From CAYRES01 sp964423425 (GTDB taxonomy: Bacteria; Actinomycetota; Thermoleophilia; RBG-16-64-13), in assembly GCA_964423425.1 (NCBI GenBank), contig CAYRES010000006.1:1-64000 (forward strand): a stretch of DNA of 64,000 nt, in the 5' to 3' direction. Made by a program: the position numbers and the translations under genes. Position 1 is the stretch's first letter; each line of letters opens with the position of its first letter. This document shows, piece after piece, positions 8,682-17,438 of the stretch. The notes beneath the pieces are model-generated. The model saw only the letters and a list, made by a program, of their open reading frames with translations. It had not been told where the DNA came from and did not search any database.

Positions 8682-9229
8682 GCCGCCTGCTCCCAAGCCG
8701 TCTTCACCTGCTCATATCCGTCACGAGCCGCCTGTGCATTCTGCGGCTTCTTCACCGGGGACACCTCTTCCACGGTTCTTGCGAGCGACTCCATCTCGGG
8801 AGCGCCCATGACCCGGGCAAATGCTCCCAGCACCGCCGAGTTGACTATGCGCCCGAGACCGTTCTTCACCGCGATGCTGATGCCGTCGATGGTGGCCCAG
8901 CGAAAGTCGCCGTACTCGGAGAACTCCTCCGGCGCCTTCGAAGAGTTGACCAACACCACGGTGTTCGCCTGAGCCCCCTCGAGCAGGGCCGGCCCCAAGA
9001 GAGAGGGGTCGAAGCACACGATGGCATCAGGATGCTCGATGTTGCTGCGCAGCCTCACCGGCTTGTCGTCGACTCGGATAGCCGTCAGTACCGGGGTGCC
9101 CCGGCGCGCTCCTCCGTACGACGAGAACGCCTGCACCCATTTGCCTGCCTCAAAAAACGCTTCGGCCAACACTTCGCCCGCCATCTGGGCGCCTTGGCCT
9201 CCACGTCCCTGCACTCTAATAGAAAGCAA
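8678..9229 (-). CDS. porG: 2-oxoacid:ferredoxin oxidoreductase, gamma subunit
   Basis: A 183-residue gamma subunit with the diagnostic QGRGGQGAQMAGEVLAEA start and SSYGGARRGTPV (usually SYGPEARGG-like). Gamma domains bind CoA and cap the TPP sites of the complex. The start codon is TTG at 9229-9227, supported by GGAGGTG 7 nt upstream. First gene of the operon; its stop overlaps the next start by 4 nt. Tight overlaps across all four genes argue for one stoichiometric complex. Confidence 0.88.
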   Translation of the reverse strand: MLSIRVQGRGGQGAQMAGEVLAEAFFEAGKWVQAFSSYGGARRGTPVLTAIRVDDKPVRLRSNIEHPDAIVCFDPSLLGPALLEGAQANTVVLVNSSKAPEEFSEYGDFRWATIDGISIAVKNGLGRIVNSAVLGAFARVMGAPEMESLARTVEEVSPVKKPQNAQAARDGYEQVKTAWEQAA

Positions 9230-9317
9230 TTGCGGTCACCTCCACGTTCACATCGCCGGCGCCGCGCCGATTACGCACACCCTCGCCGGAGTTTCCGGCC
9301 GGTTGTAACGGATTCTA

Positions 9318-9365
9318 CTACAAGCCTGTTGTTCGCACAACGCTCTTGTACCACTTCCTACAAGC
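9318..9365. promoter_or_regulatory. Repeated TACAAG boxes upstream of the 2-oxoacid oxidoreductase operon
   Basis: CTACAAGC occurs at 9318-9325 and again at 9358-9365, exactly 40 bp apart. The complement CTTGTA lies between them at 9345-9350. A perfect inverted repeat GTTGT-TCGC-ACAAC lies at 9328-9341. The cluster is 90-140 bp upstream of the gamma-subunit TTG. The spacing suggests same-face binding by one regulator. Elsewhere in 9230-9480 I see nothing. Confidence 0.35.
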
Positions 9366-9480
9366 TTGGTGTAATGGCTGAGCAGAACCACAACTCCGGC
9401 CCGACCCAGCCACCGCACCACGAACTCCTGCGAGCCCCGGCCACGACCTTCATCATCGCCGCCCGGCTCCGCAGTCCGTC

Positions 9481-10842
9481 CTACAGCTCACGCCGCAGAT
9501 ACCGACCGGTACCCGCCGCAACCTTGATGTCGTTGTCTTCCACGGCCACGACACCACCCTTGATGGTCATGACCGGCCAGCCCTTGAACGTCTCCCCTTC
9601 CCACAGGGAGAAGTCGGCGAAGGAGTAGAGATCGGCGGCTTTGACCGTCACTTCCTTGTCGAGGTCAACCACCACGAGGTCGGCATCGGAACCCACAGCG
9701 ATAGTGCCCTTCTTCGGGTAGAGGTTGAAGATGCGGGCCGGATTGGCGCAGGCCTTCTCCACGATGGTCTCGAGAGGTATGCCGCGCTTGTTCACACCTT
9801 CATTCAACAGAACCGGCAGGTGGGTCTGAATCACCGGGTAGCCGGGCAGAGCACCCATCATGCCCCTCTCGGCACCCTTGATCTCCTTGGTGAGAGGAGT
9901 GTTATCGGTACCGAAGGTATCGATGATGTCGAGGCGGACACCTTCCCACAACGCTTCGCGGTCGGATTCGTCCTTGATGGGCGGCACCATCTTGGCCATG
10001 AGCCCGGCTTCGGAATCCTTCGTCATGGAGAGATAGGGAGAGGTCGTCTCCACGTAGAGGTTCTCGGGACGGAATTCGTCGGCCGCCAGCAGGCCGGGCT
10101 CGGATGAGAGGTGCACAATGTACAGGCGGGTGCCCGTCACTCGGGCCAGATAGCAGGCGCGAACCACGGCCAGTTCCTCGGCCTCGTATGGACCTATCTT
10201 TGCCCATTCGCACAGATCGCCCCCGCCGGACTCGCCGTAGGTGCACTCCAAGTTGTCCCAGGCGGCATCCACCATGGACTGATCCTCGGCGTGCACGCAG
10301 CCGAGCAGGCGCTCGTCAATGGCGCCGATGCGGCGCAGGCCTTCCAGAATGAAGGCGTCGGTCACGTTCGGAAACACACCGCGGACACCGGTCATGTAGA
10401 ACTTGTAGTCGGTGATTCCGAAGTCCTCCACGCACTGGGGAATCTCGTCGAGTTGCTGCGGGGTGAACATGGAGAGGTGGAGGAAGAGGTCGGTCGATAT
10501 CTTGCCCTCCGCCGTCTCGATGACTCCGGGCAGCTGAGGCAGATAAGACTCGGCCCCACCCATGAAGACACCCACCGTGGTGATACCCCCGGCCAGAGCC
10601 GCGCGCGTCTCGTGTTCGGCTTCGTAGCCGAAATCACCTGTGAAGATGCCGAGGTGGCAGTGAGGGTCAATGACGCCTGGAATGACGTACTTGCCGCCGG
10701 CGTCGACCACCCGGGTCGCCTCCCCCATGGTATCGGCATCGGCCAGAGCCACGATCTTGCCGTCCTTGCAGCCGATGGCGGTCTCCACCGCTCCCACCCC
10801 AGGGATGATCGCAGTTCCGTTGATTATCTTGAGGTCTAGCAT
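9481..10842 (-). CDS. Cyclic amidohydrolase (dihydropyrimidinase/hydantoinase/allantoinase type)
   Basis: A 453-residue metal-dependent amidohydrolase that opens cyclic amides. Metal-binding DPHCHLG (His61, His63) is seen. DYKFYMTG carries the Lys expected to be carbamylated between the two metals, HAED and IVHLSS give the other His ligands, and DNTPLT sits where the catalytic Asp is expected. ATG start with AAGGAAG upstream. It is the last gene downstream of the TRAP transporter genes on the same strand, which suggests that the transporter imports its substrate or a related acid. Hydantoin, dihydropyrimidine and allantoin are all possible. Confidence 0.85.
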   Translation of the reverse strand: MLDLKIINGTAIIPGVGAVETAIGCKDGKIVALADADTMGEATRVVDAGGKYVIPGVIDPHCHLGIFTGDFGYEAEHETRAALAGGITTVGVFMGGAESYLPQLPGVIETAEGKISTDLFLHLSMFTPQQLDEIPQCVEDFGITDYKFYMTGVRGVFPNVTDAFILEGLRRIGAIDERLLGCVHAEDQSMVDAAWDNLECTYGESGGGDLCEWAKIGPYEAEELAVVRACYLARVTGTRLYIVHLSSEPGLLAADEFRPENLYVETTSPYLSMTKDSEAGLMAKMVPPIKDESDREALWEGVRLDIIDTFGTDNTPLTKEIKGAERGMMGALPGYPVIQTHLPVLLNEGVNKRGIPLETIVEKACANPARIFNLYPKKGTIAVGSDADLVVVDLDKEVTVKAADLYSFADFSLWEGETFKGWPVMTIKGGVVAVEDNDIKVAAGTGRYLRREL

Positions 10843-10878
10843 TCCTTCACTTCCTTTCTGCGGACTCGATTTTCGGAC

Positions 10879-12189
10879 CTAGATGAAACCGGGGAGCCAC
10901 AGAGCTATGGCGGGAAACGCGATGATCAGCGCAACCCCGACCACGTCGGCGGCCACATACGGAAGAGCCGCCTTGTAGATCTGACCCATGGAGATGGACG
11001 GTGGCGCCACCCCCTTCATAACGAACAGCGCGAGACCCACGGGCGGAGTCAGTTGGCCGATCTCCAGACAGATGAGCACCAGCACGGCAAACCAGATGGG
11101 ATCAAAGCCGAGCACGGCGACGATGGGCATGAAGACCGGGATCGTGATCATCATGATGGACACCTGCTCCATGAAGAACCCCAGGATCACCACCACACCC
11201 AGCATGATCAGGAGGATGAGCATGGAACTGATGTCGGCGCTCAAGACCAGCTGCACCAATTGACGGCTGGCCCCGCTGAACGCGAGTACCTGGCTGAAGG
11301 CGCCCGAGCCGGCGATGATCGCGAGAATCATCACCGTCACCCGCAGAGATCCCACGATGGCCCTCTTCACCACCGTCCGGGTGAGAGACCTGAACGCCGC
11401 CGCCAGCACGAACGCACCCAGGGCCCCAAGAGCTGCGGCCTCGGTCGGCGTGGCGACTCCCAAAAAGATCAGGCCCAGCACGAGGAAGATGATGGCGCCC
11501 ATGGGCACGAGATCGCGCACCAGGGAAAGCCACTTGTCTTTCACATCAACCGATGCCACCTCGTACCTCGGTGCGAGTGAGGGGTTGAGAGCGCTCCTCA
11601 CGACCGTGTAAGCCAGGAACAGGAACAGGAGCAGCAGGCCGGGTATGAGGGCGGCTATGAGAAGCCCGCCGATCGACACCTCTGCCAGGCTGCCCAGGAT
11701 GACCGCGAGAGCGCTCGGCGGAATCACCATGGCGAGCGCTCCCGAAGCCATGATCGGCCCGACCGTCATCTCGGCGCTGTACCCTCGCTTCTGCATCTCC
11801 GGCACCATCAAGGCTCCGAACATGGCGGTGTTGGCCACGGTGGAGCCGCTCAGTGCCGCAAAAAGGCCGCCAGAAAGCAGCGTGATGACACTCAACCTAC
11901 CCGGTATGGGACCCATCCACTTCGACACCACGTTGAGGGTGCGGGTAGCAAGCCCGGATTGATAGAGCACCTCTCCCATCAACACGAAGAAGGGAATGGG
12001 TGTCATGCTGAACTTCGTCAGTGAGTCGAAGATGCTGAGTACGAGCTGATCGAGGCCGCTGACTCCACCCATCATGAAGTACATGGCGGCCATCACGATC
12101 AGCATGAAGGAGAAGGCGACGGGGAGACCACTGAGCATGAGGCCGATGAGGCCAGTGATCAACAAGAGAAGGATCACCCACCAGTCCAT
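10879..12189 (-). CDS. dctM: TRAP transporter large permease (DctM)
   Basis: A 436-residue, very hydrophobic protein with about a dozen membrane segments and the DctM landmarks GLPVAFSFML near the N terminus, LSGSTVANTAMFGALMVPEM, and GLALFVMKG in the C-terminal half. It forms the sodium- or proton-driven channel of a tripartite ATP-independent periplasmic transporter for organic acids. GGGAGCTGAGG precedes its ATG. Three bases separate it from the small permease gene. Confidence 0.93.
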   Translation of the reverse strand: MDWWVILLLLITGLIGLMLSGLPVAFSFMLIVMAAMYFMMGGVSGLDQLVLSIFDSLTKFSMTPIPFFVLMGEVLYQSGLATRTLNVVSKWMGPIPGRLSVITLLSGGLFAALSGSTVANTAMFGALMVPEMQKRGYSAEMTVGPIMASGALAMVIPPSALAVILGSLAEVSIGGLLIAALIPGLLLLFLFLAYTVVRSALNPSLAPRYEVASVDVKDKWLSLVRDLVPMGAIIFLVLGLIFLGVATPTEAAALGALGAFVLAAAFRSLTRTVVKRAIVGSLRVTVMILAIIAGSGAFSQVLAFSGASRQLVQLVLSADISSMLILLIMLGVVVILGFFMEQVSIMMITIPVFMPIVAVLGFDPIWFAVLVLICLEIGQLTPPVGLALFVMKGVAPPSISMGQIYKAALPYVAADVVGVALIIAFPAIALWLPGFI

Positions 12190-12192
12190 GCC

Positions 12193-12741
12193 TCAGCTCC
12201 CTTCCCCGTCGCCCGCGGCCGGCCTGGCAAGACGCGCCGGCTTCTCCTCCCGACCGCGGGCAAAACGGTACATGCGGCGGCCGAATTCGAACGCCAACAG
12301 CAGAGAGCCGACGGGTATGACCGCCAGAAGAATGTACTGAGGGGTGGCAAGGATATTGAACACCTTCATGCCCCGCGCATAGAAGTCGATGGTCACGAGC
12401 ACCCCTCGCCAGAGCAGAACAAGCGCGACCACCAACCCGAAGACTGATGTGACGGTGTCGAAGACCCGGCGCGCGCGGGGGCCGAGCTTCGAGATCAGGA
12501 GGTCCACCTTCACATGGCCGTCGTTCCGGAGAAGCCACGGGACTCCGAGGAAGGTTGTGTAGAGCAGCAGGTAACCACTCAACTCGATGACCGCCGGCTG
12601 AGGTGCGTTGAAGACGAACCGCGCGATCACTGAGTACGAGATCGCCAGCATCATCGCCACGATGCAGATGCCGGCAATCCAGGCCAGAATGTCCTCGACC
12701 CAGTCGAGCGCCTTCGACCAGATGTTTTGCCGTGAGCTCAT
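12193..12741 (-). CDS. dctQ: TRAP transporter small permease (DctQ)
   Basis: A 182-residue protein with four predicted membrane helices, including FLGVPWLLRNDGHVKVDLL between helices 2 and 3, a hallmark of DctQ subunits. I choose the ATG at 12741 because GGGAG lies 8 nt upstream; a GTG at 12756 in frame is possible. It lies between the binding protein and large permease genes, all on the minus strand. Confidence 0.88.
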   Translation of the reverse strand: MSSRQNIWSKALDWVEDILAWIAGICIVAMMLAISYSVIARFVFNAPQPAVIELSGYLLLYTTFLGVPWLLRNDGHVKVDLLISKLGPRARRVFDTVTSVFGLVVALVLLWRGVLVTIDFYARGMKVFNILATPQYILLAVIPVGSLLLAFEFGRRMYRFARGREEKPARLARPAAGDGEGS

Positions 12742-12759
12742 TTCGGTAGCTCCCACAGA

Positions 12760-13815
12760 CTACCTGTCGATGAGGGAACGCAACTGGGTGCCCGTATCGC
12801 CCGCCTTACCGATGACTTCAGCCCACCCCGATTCGTATGCCAGCTCGATATACCCTTCCGCCTCGGCTCCATCCAGAGCAGCCTCCTGTATGCCACCGGC
12901 AAGAAGTGCGGCTCTGTCTTCCTTGATCTCGTTGGCAAAGTGGTCGAATGCCATCCGTTCGACTTCCTGCATGGCCTCGACCAGGATGTCCTGCAGGTCT
13001 TCAGGCATGTTGTCCCACACCGACTTGTTTATGAGTGCGCACACGTCCACCTGATAGAAGGCAGGCTCCACCACGAATTTTGTCACTTCGTTCCAGCCGA
13101 AATCGGAGATGCCCACCGACGGCCATCCATAACCGACAACCAGATTCCTCTCGAGAGCCGTGAAGACTTCACCCGGATCCGTGGTCACCGGGGCCGCCCC
13201 GAGGGCCTCCACGAAGGCCTTGTATGCCGGGGTCACGCGCATGGTCTTACCCTGGAAGTCCGCGACCGTCTCTATCGGCACCGTGGTGTAGAGGTTGTAG
13301 GTGAGACCCGGAGTGCCACTGCCCAGGTATACGGCGTTCAGATTCGCTTCGTAGAGCTCGTTGTAGAAGTCGCTCACGCCCGTTTCACGTTCTTCCCACG
13401 GGGTGAGACGGGTGAGCTTAGCCCCTTCCACCGCCGGTATTTGAGCCACGTTGAACGTGTGTGCGGTCCAAGCCATCTCCACCACGCCGCTGCGCAGCGC
13501 CTCGGCCAGCTGGAAGGAGGGAATAGCCTCGGGGCCGCCGCCCCACTCGATCGTCAACCGGCCGCCCGACTTCTCCTCGACGAGTTCCTGCAGCATCCAC
13601 AGGCCGTCGTTCATCGTGTTGGTCTCGGCCAGGAAGCTGACCACCTTGATGGTGACCGACTCGCCCGTCGGCGCCGCGGTCGTGGCCGTGGTGTCGGTAG
13701 CGGGAGCGGCCGTGGTCGCCGTCGTCGTCGTCGCGGTCTCCCCGCACCCGGCAAGGAGCGCAGGCACCAACAACAGCGCCACCACCAGCAGAAGTACAAG
13801 TCTGTTCTTTCGCAT
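12760..13815 (-). CDS. dctP: TRAP transporter solute-binding lipoprotein (DctP)
   Basis: A 351-residue extracytoplasmic binding protein. The signal peptide ends in the lipobox LLAGC (Cys about residue 24), followed by a Thr/Ala-rich flexible linker and the DctP domain (GKTMRVTPAYKAFVEALGAAPV; the conserved Arg of this segment usually contacts the substrate carboxylate). ATG preceded by GGAGG at 6 nt. The ligand is probably a carboxylate, given the family and the neighbouring amidohydrolase. Confidence 0.9.
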   Translation of the reverse strand: MRKNRLVLLLVVALLLVPALLAGCGETATTTTATTAAPATDTTATTAAPTGESVTIKVVSFLAETNTMNDGLWMLQELVEEKSGGRLTIEWGGGPEAIPSFQLAEALRSGVVEMAWTAHTFNVAQIPAVEGAKLTRLTPWEERETGVSDFYNELYEANLNAVYLGSGTPGLTYNLYTTVPIETVADFQGKTMRVTPAYKAFVEALGAAPVTTDPGEVFTALERNLVVGYGWPSVGISDFGWNEVTKFVVEPAFYQVDVCALINKSVWDNMPEDLQDILVEAMQEVERMAFDHFANEIKEDRAALLAGGIQEAALDGAEAEGYIELAYESGWAEVIGKAGDTGTQLRSLIDR

Positions 13816-13887
13816 CTGATTCCTCCGTTCTCATTTCAAGATTGTCCGGCGTACAACTACCTCAGGTATACCCTCGATCACGATTCC

Positions 13888-15456
13888 TTAGAGCAGATCT
13901 TTCGCGCACAGATAACCCGACGCCGCCGAGAGACCGGCACCCGGCCACGTCGACTGCCCGATCATGTACAGGTTCTTCACCGGCGTGCGGTAACGTGACC
14001 ATCCAGCGAACGGCCTGAACATGAAGTGTTGGTCCAGATGGTGGCTGCCTGAGACTGAGTCGCCGCCCACCAGATTCGGGTTGTCCTTTTCCATATCGGG
14101 AGGAGTCATGACGTACTTCGCCAGGATCCGCTCCTTGAAGCCGGGGGCAACCGACTCGATCTTGTTGAGGACCCGCTCCGTGTAAGGTTCCCGAAGCGCT
14201 TCCCAATCAGTCGCCGTCAGTTCACCGGCAGCGTCTCCCTTCGGCACCGACGGAACCGCGCGCACCTGTATCCACAGGGTCTCCTTGCCTTCCGGAGCAC
14301 GGCTGTCATCGAGCCGGCTCTGCTGGCCCACCACCAGCATGGGGCTGGTGGGAAGGTACCCGAGGAGCGACTCGTAGTAGGTGCGGCTGATGTCATCGGT
14401 GGTGAAGCCGCAGTGCACGTACGAACACTTGGAGATATGGTCACCGGCGGCCCACGGTACCGGGCCGTCCATCGCCAGGTGAACCATCATGGTGGCGGCG
14501 CCGTAACGGAATCCCTTCACCTTGCGCATGAAGGACCCGGGAAGCTCACCCTCGTCAACCAGGGGACCGAACAGCTTCGGCGGAGTGACGCTGGCCACCA
14601 CGGCCTTCTTGGCGCTCATGGCGCTGCCGTCGGCCAAGACGACTCCCACGGCCTTGCCGTTCTCGACCTTCACCTGGGTGACCGCCGCACCCAGGCGCAC
14701 GTCGCCGCCCTTCGCCTTGATGGTGGCGATCATGGCGTCCATCAGCTTCCCGATGCCGCCGGTGGAGAACGCCAATCCATTCATGTAGTCGAGCGGGACT
14801 TCCAGATAGGGGAACATGGCCCCGCCGGCCACATCCGGTCCCTGGTCGAGGTGGAAACCCCAAGGGGTGAAGAGAGCCTTGACCTTCTCCGATTCGAACC
14901 GGGAATCGACGAAGCTGCGTCCGGAAGACAGCAGAATCTGCACCAGATCCCAGAAATCGGTCCCACCCAAAGAACGGTAGATCTTGTAGGCCTGCCTCAG
15001 CACCCCTGCCGACGGCATGGGCATCTTCAGGATGCCCAGGAGATGACCGGAGAACCGGCCGAACTCATCCAAGAGTTGCTTCCAGGCTTCCGCGTCGTTC
15101 GGTGACTGTCGCGTCAACTCATCGACCATCTTCTGCGGGTCCATGTAGCCGCATACGGCATCGCCGTCGGCAAACACGCTCGCGTACGGTTGGTCTCCGG
15201 CGGAGATGCCGAAACCGTTGGCGAAGAAGTCGTCCTTGAACTCATTGAAGGTGTCGGAGCCAAGGAAGAAGCCGATGTTGGCCGCATGGACATCATGGAC
15301 ATAGCCGGGAAGGGTCAACTCCCTCGACTTTGAGGCTCCCCCCGGCACATCCGACTGCTCAACAACGAGAACCTTCCAGCCGGCCCGCGACAGCATCATC
15401 GCGTTTGCCAGACCGTTGTGCCCCGATCCGATGATAATCGCGTCGTAATCCGCCAT
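13888..15456 (-). CDS. CrtI/PYROXD2-like FAD-dependent oxidoreductase
   Basis: A 522-residue flavoprotein. The N-terminal FAD-binding motif is IIIGSGHNGLANAMMLSRAG followed by VVEQSDVPGGASKSRE, and the C-terminal flavin segment is GAGLSAASGYLC. This is the phytoene-desaturase-like amine/polyene oxidoreductase family. The annotation as a carotenoid enzyme is not supported by context, since no other carotenoid gene is nearby. Start at 15456 chosen because GGGGGAAG lies just upstream. It sits between a transporter and an isomerase gene and may oxidise a catabolic intermediate. Confidence 0.8.
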   Translation of the reverse strand: MADYDAIIIGSGHNGLANAMMLSRAGWKVLVVEQSDVPGGASKSRELTLPGYVHDVHAANIGFFLGSDTFNEFKDDFFANGFGISAGDQPYASVFADGDAVCGYMDPQKMVDELTRQSPNDAEAWKQLLDEFGRFSGHLLGILKMPMPSAGVLRQAYKIYRSLGGTDFWDLVQILLSSGRSFVDSRFESEKVKALFTPWGFHLDQGPDVAGGAMFPYLEVPLDYMNGLAFSTGGIGKLMDAMIATIKAKGGDVRLGAAVTQVKVENGKAVGVVLADGSAMSAKKAVVASVTPPKLFGPLVDEGELPGSFMRKVKGFRYGAATMMVHLAMDGPVPWAAGDHISKCSYVHCGFTTDDISRTYYESLLGYLPTSPMLVVGQQSRLDDSRAPEGKETLWIQVRAVPSVPKGDAAGELTATDWEALREPYTERVLNKIESVAPGFKERILAKYVMTPPDMEKDNPNLVGGDSVSGSHHLDQHFMFRPFAGWSRYRTPVKNLYMIGQSTWPGAGLSAASGYLCAKDLL

Positions 15457-15520
15457 ACTTCCCCCAATCATGAGGTTCCCGGCCCCGCATCACAGACGAG
15501 GCCCCTACTCACTTCCGCGC

Positions 15521-16339
15521 CTACACTTCAAGGGCGCGAAACCACTCGACCGTCTCACCCAACAACTCGTCGTAGTCCGATTCCCAGAGTTCGTCCGAGA
15601 AGATCTCCAGATCGTAGTAACCGCTCCAACCCGTAGACTCCACCTCCTCGATCAACTCGGCCAAAGGAGCGATTCCCCGGCCGGGGATGGTTCTGTCGGT
15701 AAATGAACGTGTGGGATTACGCCAGTCGGCGAAGTGCACACCCTTGATTCTGTCGCCGGCCCTCTGAATGCCCGAGATGATCTCCGGGTCCCACCACGTG
15801 TTGTACAAATCGAGCATGAGGCCCAGCTTCGGGGAATCGATCTCTTCTATGATGTCCAGCCCCTGATGGATGGTCCGCACCATCGACCAGGTGGTGATAT
15901 CCATGGGGTGAAGGACTTCGAGCCCCAGATCGACCCCCTTCTCCTCCGCCCCTCGCGCCACCTGCTTCAAGCTGTCCATGATGACGTCCATGGCGGGCTC
16001 CACTCCGTAGCAGCCCACCGGACCCACCACGATCACCAGGCAGGGTGCCCCCAGACGCTTCTGCTCGTCCATGGCCTTGAGGGTCACCCGCACCGCTCCA
16101 TCGACGGCTTCCTGGCAGGCTTCGTCACCCATGGTGAAGAACCCGGCCGCACAGTAGTTGGCCACTCCGAGCCCCGACTCAGCGATGAGCCGGGCCCCTT
16201 CCTCAAAACCGTGGGCCTCCAGCTTGTCCCGCCAAGGGCCGAAGCCACCGACGCCGTGAGCCTTGTAGCGCTCGAGTGCCGTGGGCAGATCCCATTTGTT
16301 CGTGGTGATATGGCTTACCGCCAGCCTGTTCGCATCCAC
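15521..16339 (-). CDS. Sugar phosphate isomerase/epimerase-like TIM-barrel protein
   Basis: A 272-residue protein of the AP-endonuclease-2/xylose-isomerase-like barrel. GLEVLHPMD carries a probable metal-binding Glu, LMLDLYNTWWDPEI an Asp, KGVHFADWRNP a His, and GYYDLEIFSDELW the last Glu. Members isomerise or epimerise sugars, inosoles or hydroxypyruvate. GTG start with AAGGAGG at 4-5 nt. It lies directly downstream of sugar-type ABC transporter genes, which supports a role in processing the imported compound. Confidence 0.82.
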   Translation of the reverse strand: MDANRLAVSHITTNKWDLPTALERYKAHGVGGFGPWRDKLEAHGFEEGARLIAESGLGVANYCAAGFFTMGDEACQEAVDGAVRVTLKAMDEQKRLGAPCLVIVVGPVGCYGVEPAMDVIMDSLKQVARGAEEKGVDLGLEVLHPMDITTWSMVRTIHQGLDIIEEIDSPKLGLMLDLYNTWWDPEIISGIQRAGDRIKGVHFADWRNPTRSFTDRTIPGRGIAPLAELIEEVESTGWSGYYDLEIFSDELWESDYDELLGETVEWFRALEV

Positions 16340-16379
16340 GTCGCCTCCTTTCCGGACTCCAGAATGATGCTTCCCCGCC

Positions 16380-17438
16380 CTACTCCGCCGGCCCGGGGGG
16401 AGCTTTTCGTCGTAAGGCCCGAATCAGCTTGGCTCCGGCCCCGCTCTCTCGAAGCACCGCAAGACCGACCGCAATGAGAAGAATCGAACCGGTGACGGTT
16501 CCCTGCCAGAAAGCCGAAACCTGCTTCAAGGTCAAACCGTTCTGGATGACGCCCAAGAAGAGGCAGCCGAGGAATGTGCCCAATAGGCCCCCTTCTCCGC
16601 CCCTGAGACTCATGCCCCCGATCAATACAGCGGCAATGACCGCCAGCATCTGATTGGGGTCGACTATCGGTACAGCCGCCGTCAGCCTTCCATTCTGTTG
16701 AATCGCACCGAGCCCGCACATGAGACCGGCTATTCCATACACGAGCATGAGAATGAGAGGCACATTGAGGCCGTTAAGACGAGCCGCCTCCGGATTTGAG
16801 CCGGTGGCGTAGACCGCTCGGCCAAACGGGGTACGGTGCAATACGAACCAGGCGATGACGTAGAGGGCCACTATGATCAGAAGGATGATCGGGAAGGGAC
16901 CGATGTCACCGTTGGCCATCTTCGCGATGGGATCGAATGTCGAGAACTGGAACAGCGAGATAGTGCTACCACGCGTCACCACGAGAATCACGCTGGCGTA
17001 GATCGACAACGTGGCGAGGGTTACCACGAAGAACGAGATGCGGGCGATGCCGATGAGGAAACCGTTGAACAACCCGAGGAGCGCGCCCGTGATCACAGTG
17101 ATGAGAATGGCCGGTATTGTGGGAACCCCCGCTTTGATGGAGAGACCGAGAACCATGCCGGCAAACCCCGTGGCCGAGGCTACCGAGAGATCAAGGCCAC
17201 CGGTGAGGATCACGAACGTCATCCCAATCGCCAGGATGAAGGCGATGGACTGGGCTCGGAAGATGTTCATGAGGTTGCCCCAGGAAAGGAACGCCGGTTC
17301 CGTAATCCCCAGGAATGCCACCACGATCACCAGCCCGATGACAGCTCCCATTACCCTGCCGATATTGAAACGACCTCCCAACCCCCTGCGCTCCGGCTTG
17401 CCGGCAACAGGTGTCGTGCCTCCTTGAGAGACAGCCAT
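16380..17438 (-). CDS. Sugar-type ABC transporter permease (RbsC-like)
   Basis: A 352-residue membrane protein of the branched/ribose permease family. FILAIGMTFVILTGGLDLSVAS is diagnostic, as is the conserved GGMSLRGGEGGLLGTFLGC segment. About eight to ten membrane helices. Its ATG directly abuts the TAG of the ATPase gene. Only one permease gene is present, so the channel is probably a homodimer, as in ribose systems. The imported compound is unknown. Confidence 0.9.
   Translation of the reverse strand: MAVSQGGTTPVAGKPERRGLGGRFNIGRVMGAVIGLVIVVAFLGITEPAFLSWGNLMNIFRAQSIAFILAIGMTFVILTGGLDLSVASATGFAGMVLGLSIKAGVPTIPAILITVITGALLGLFNGFLIGIARISFFVVTLATLSIYASVILVVTRGSTISLFQFSTFDPIAKMANGDIGPFPIILLIIVALYVIAWFVLHRTPFGRAVYATGSNPEAARLNGLNVPLILMLVYGIAGLMCGLGAIQQNGRLTAAVPIVDPNQMLAVIAAVLIGGMSLRGGEGGLLGTFLGCLFLGVIQNGLTLKQVSAFWQGTVTGSILLIAVGLAVLRESGAGAKLIRALRRKAPPGPAE

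Noticed and set aside
13888..15456. Carotenoid phytoene desaturase
   Set aside because: Only the general CrtI-like flavin fold is visible. No phytoene synthase, cyclase or other carotenoid gene is nearby.
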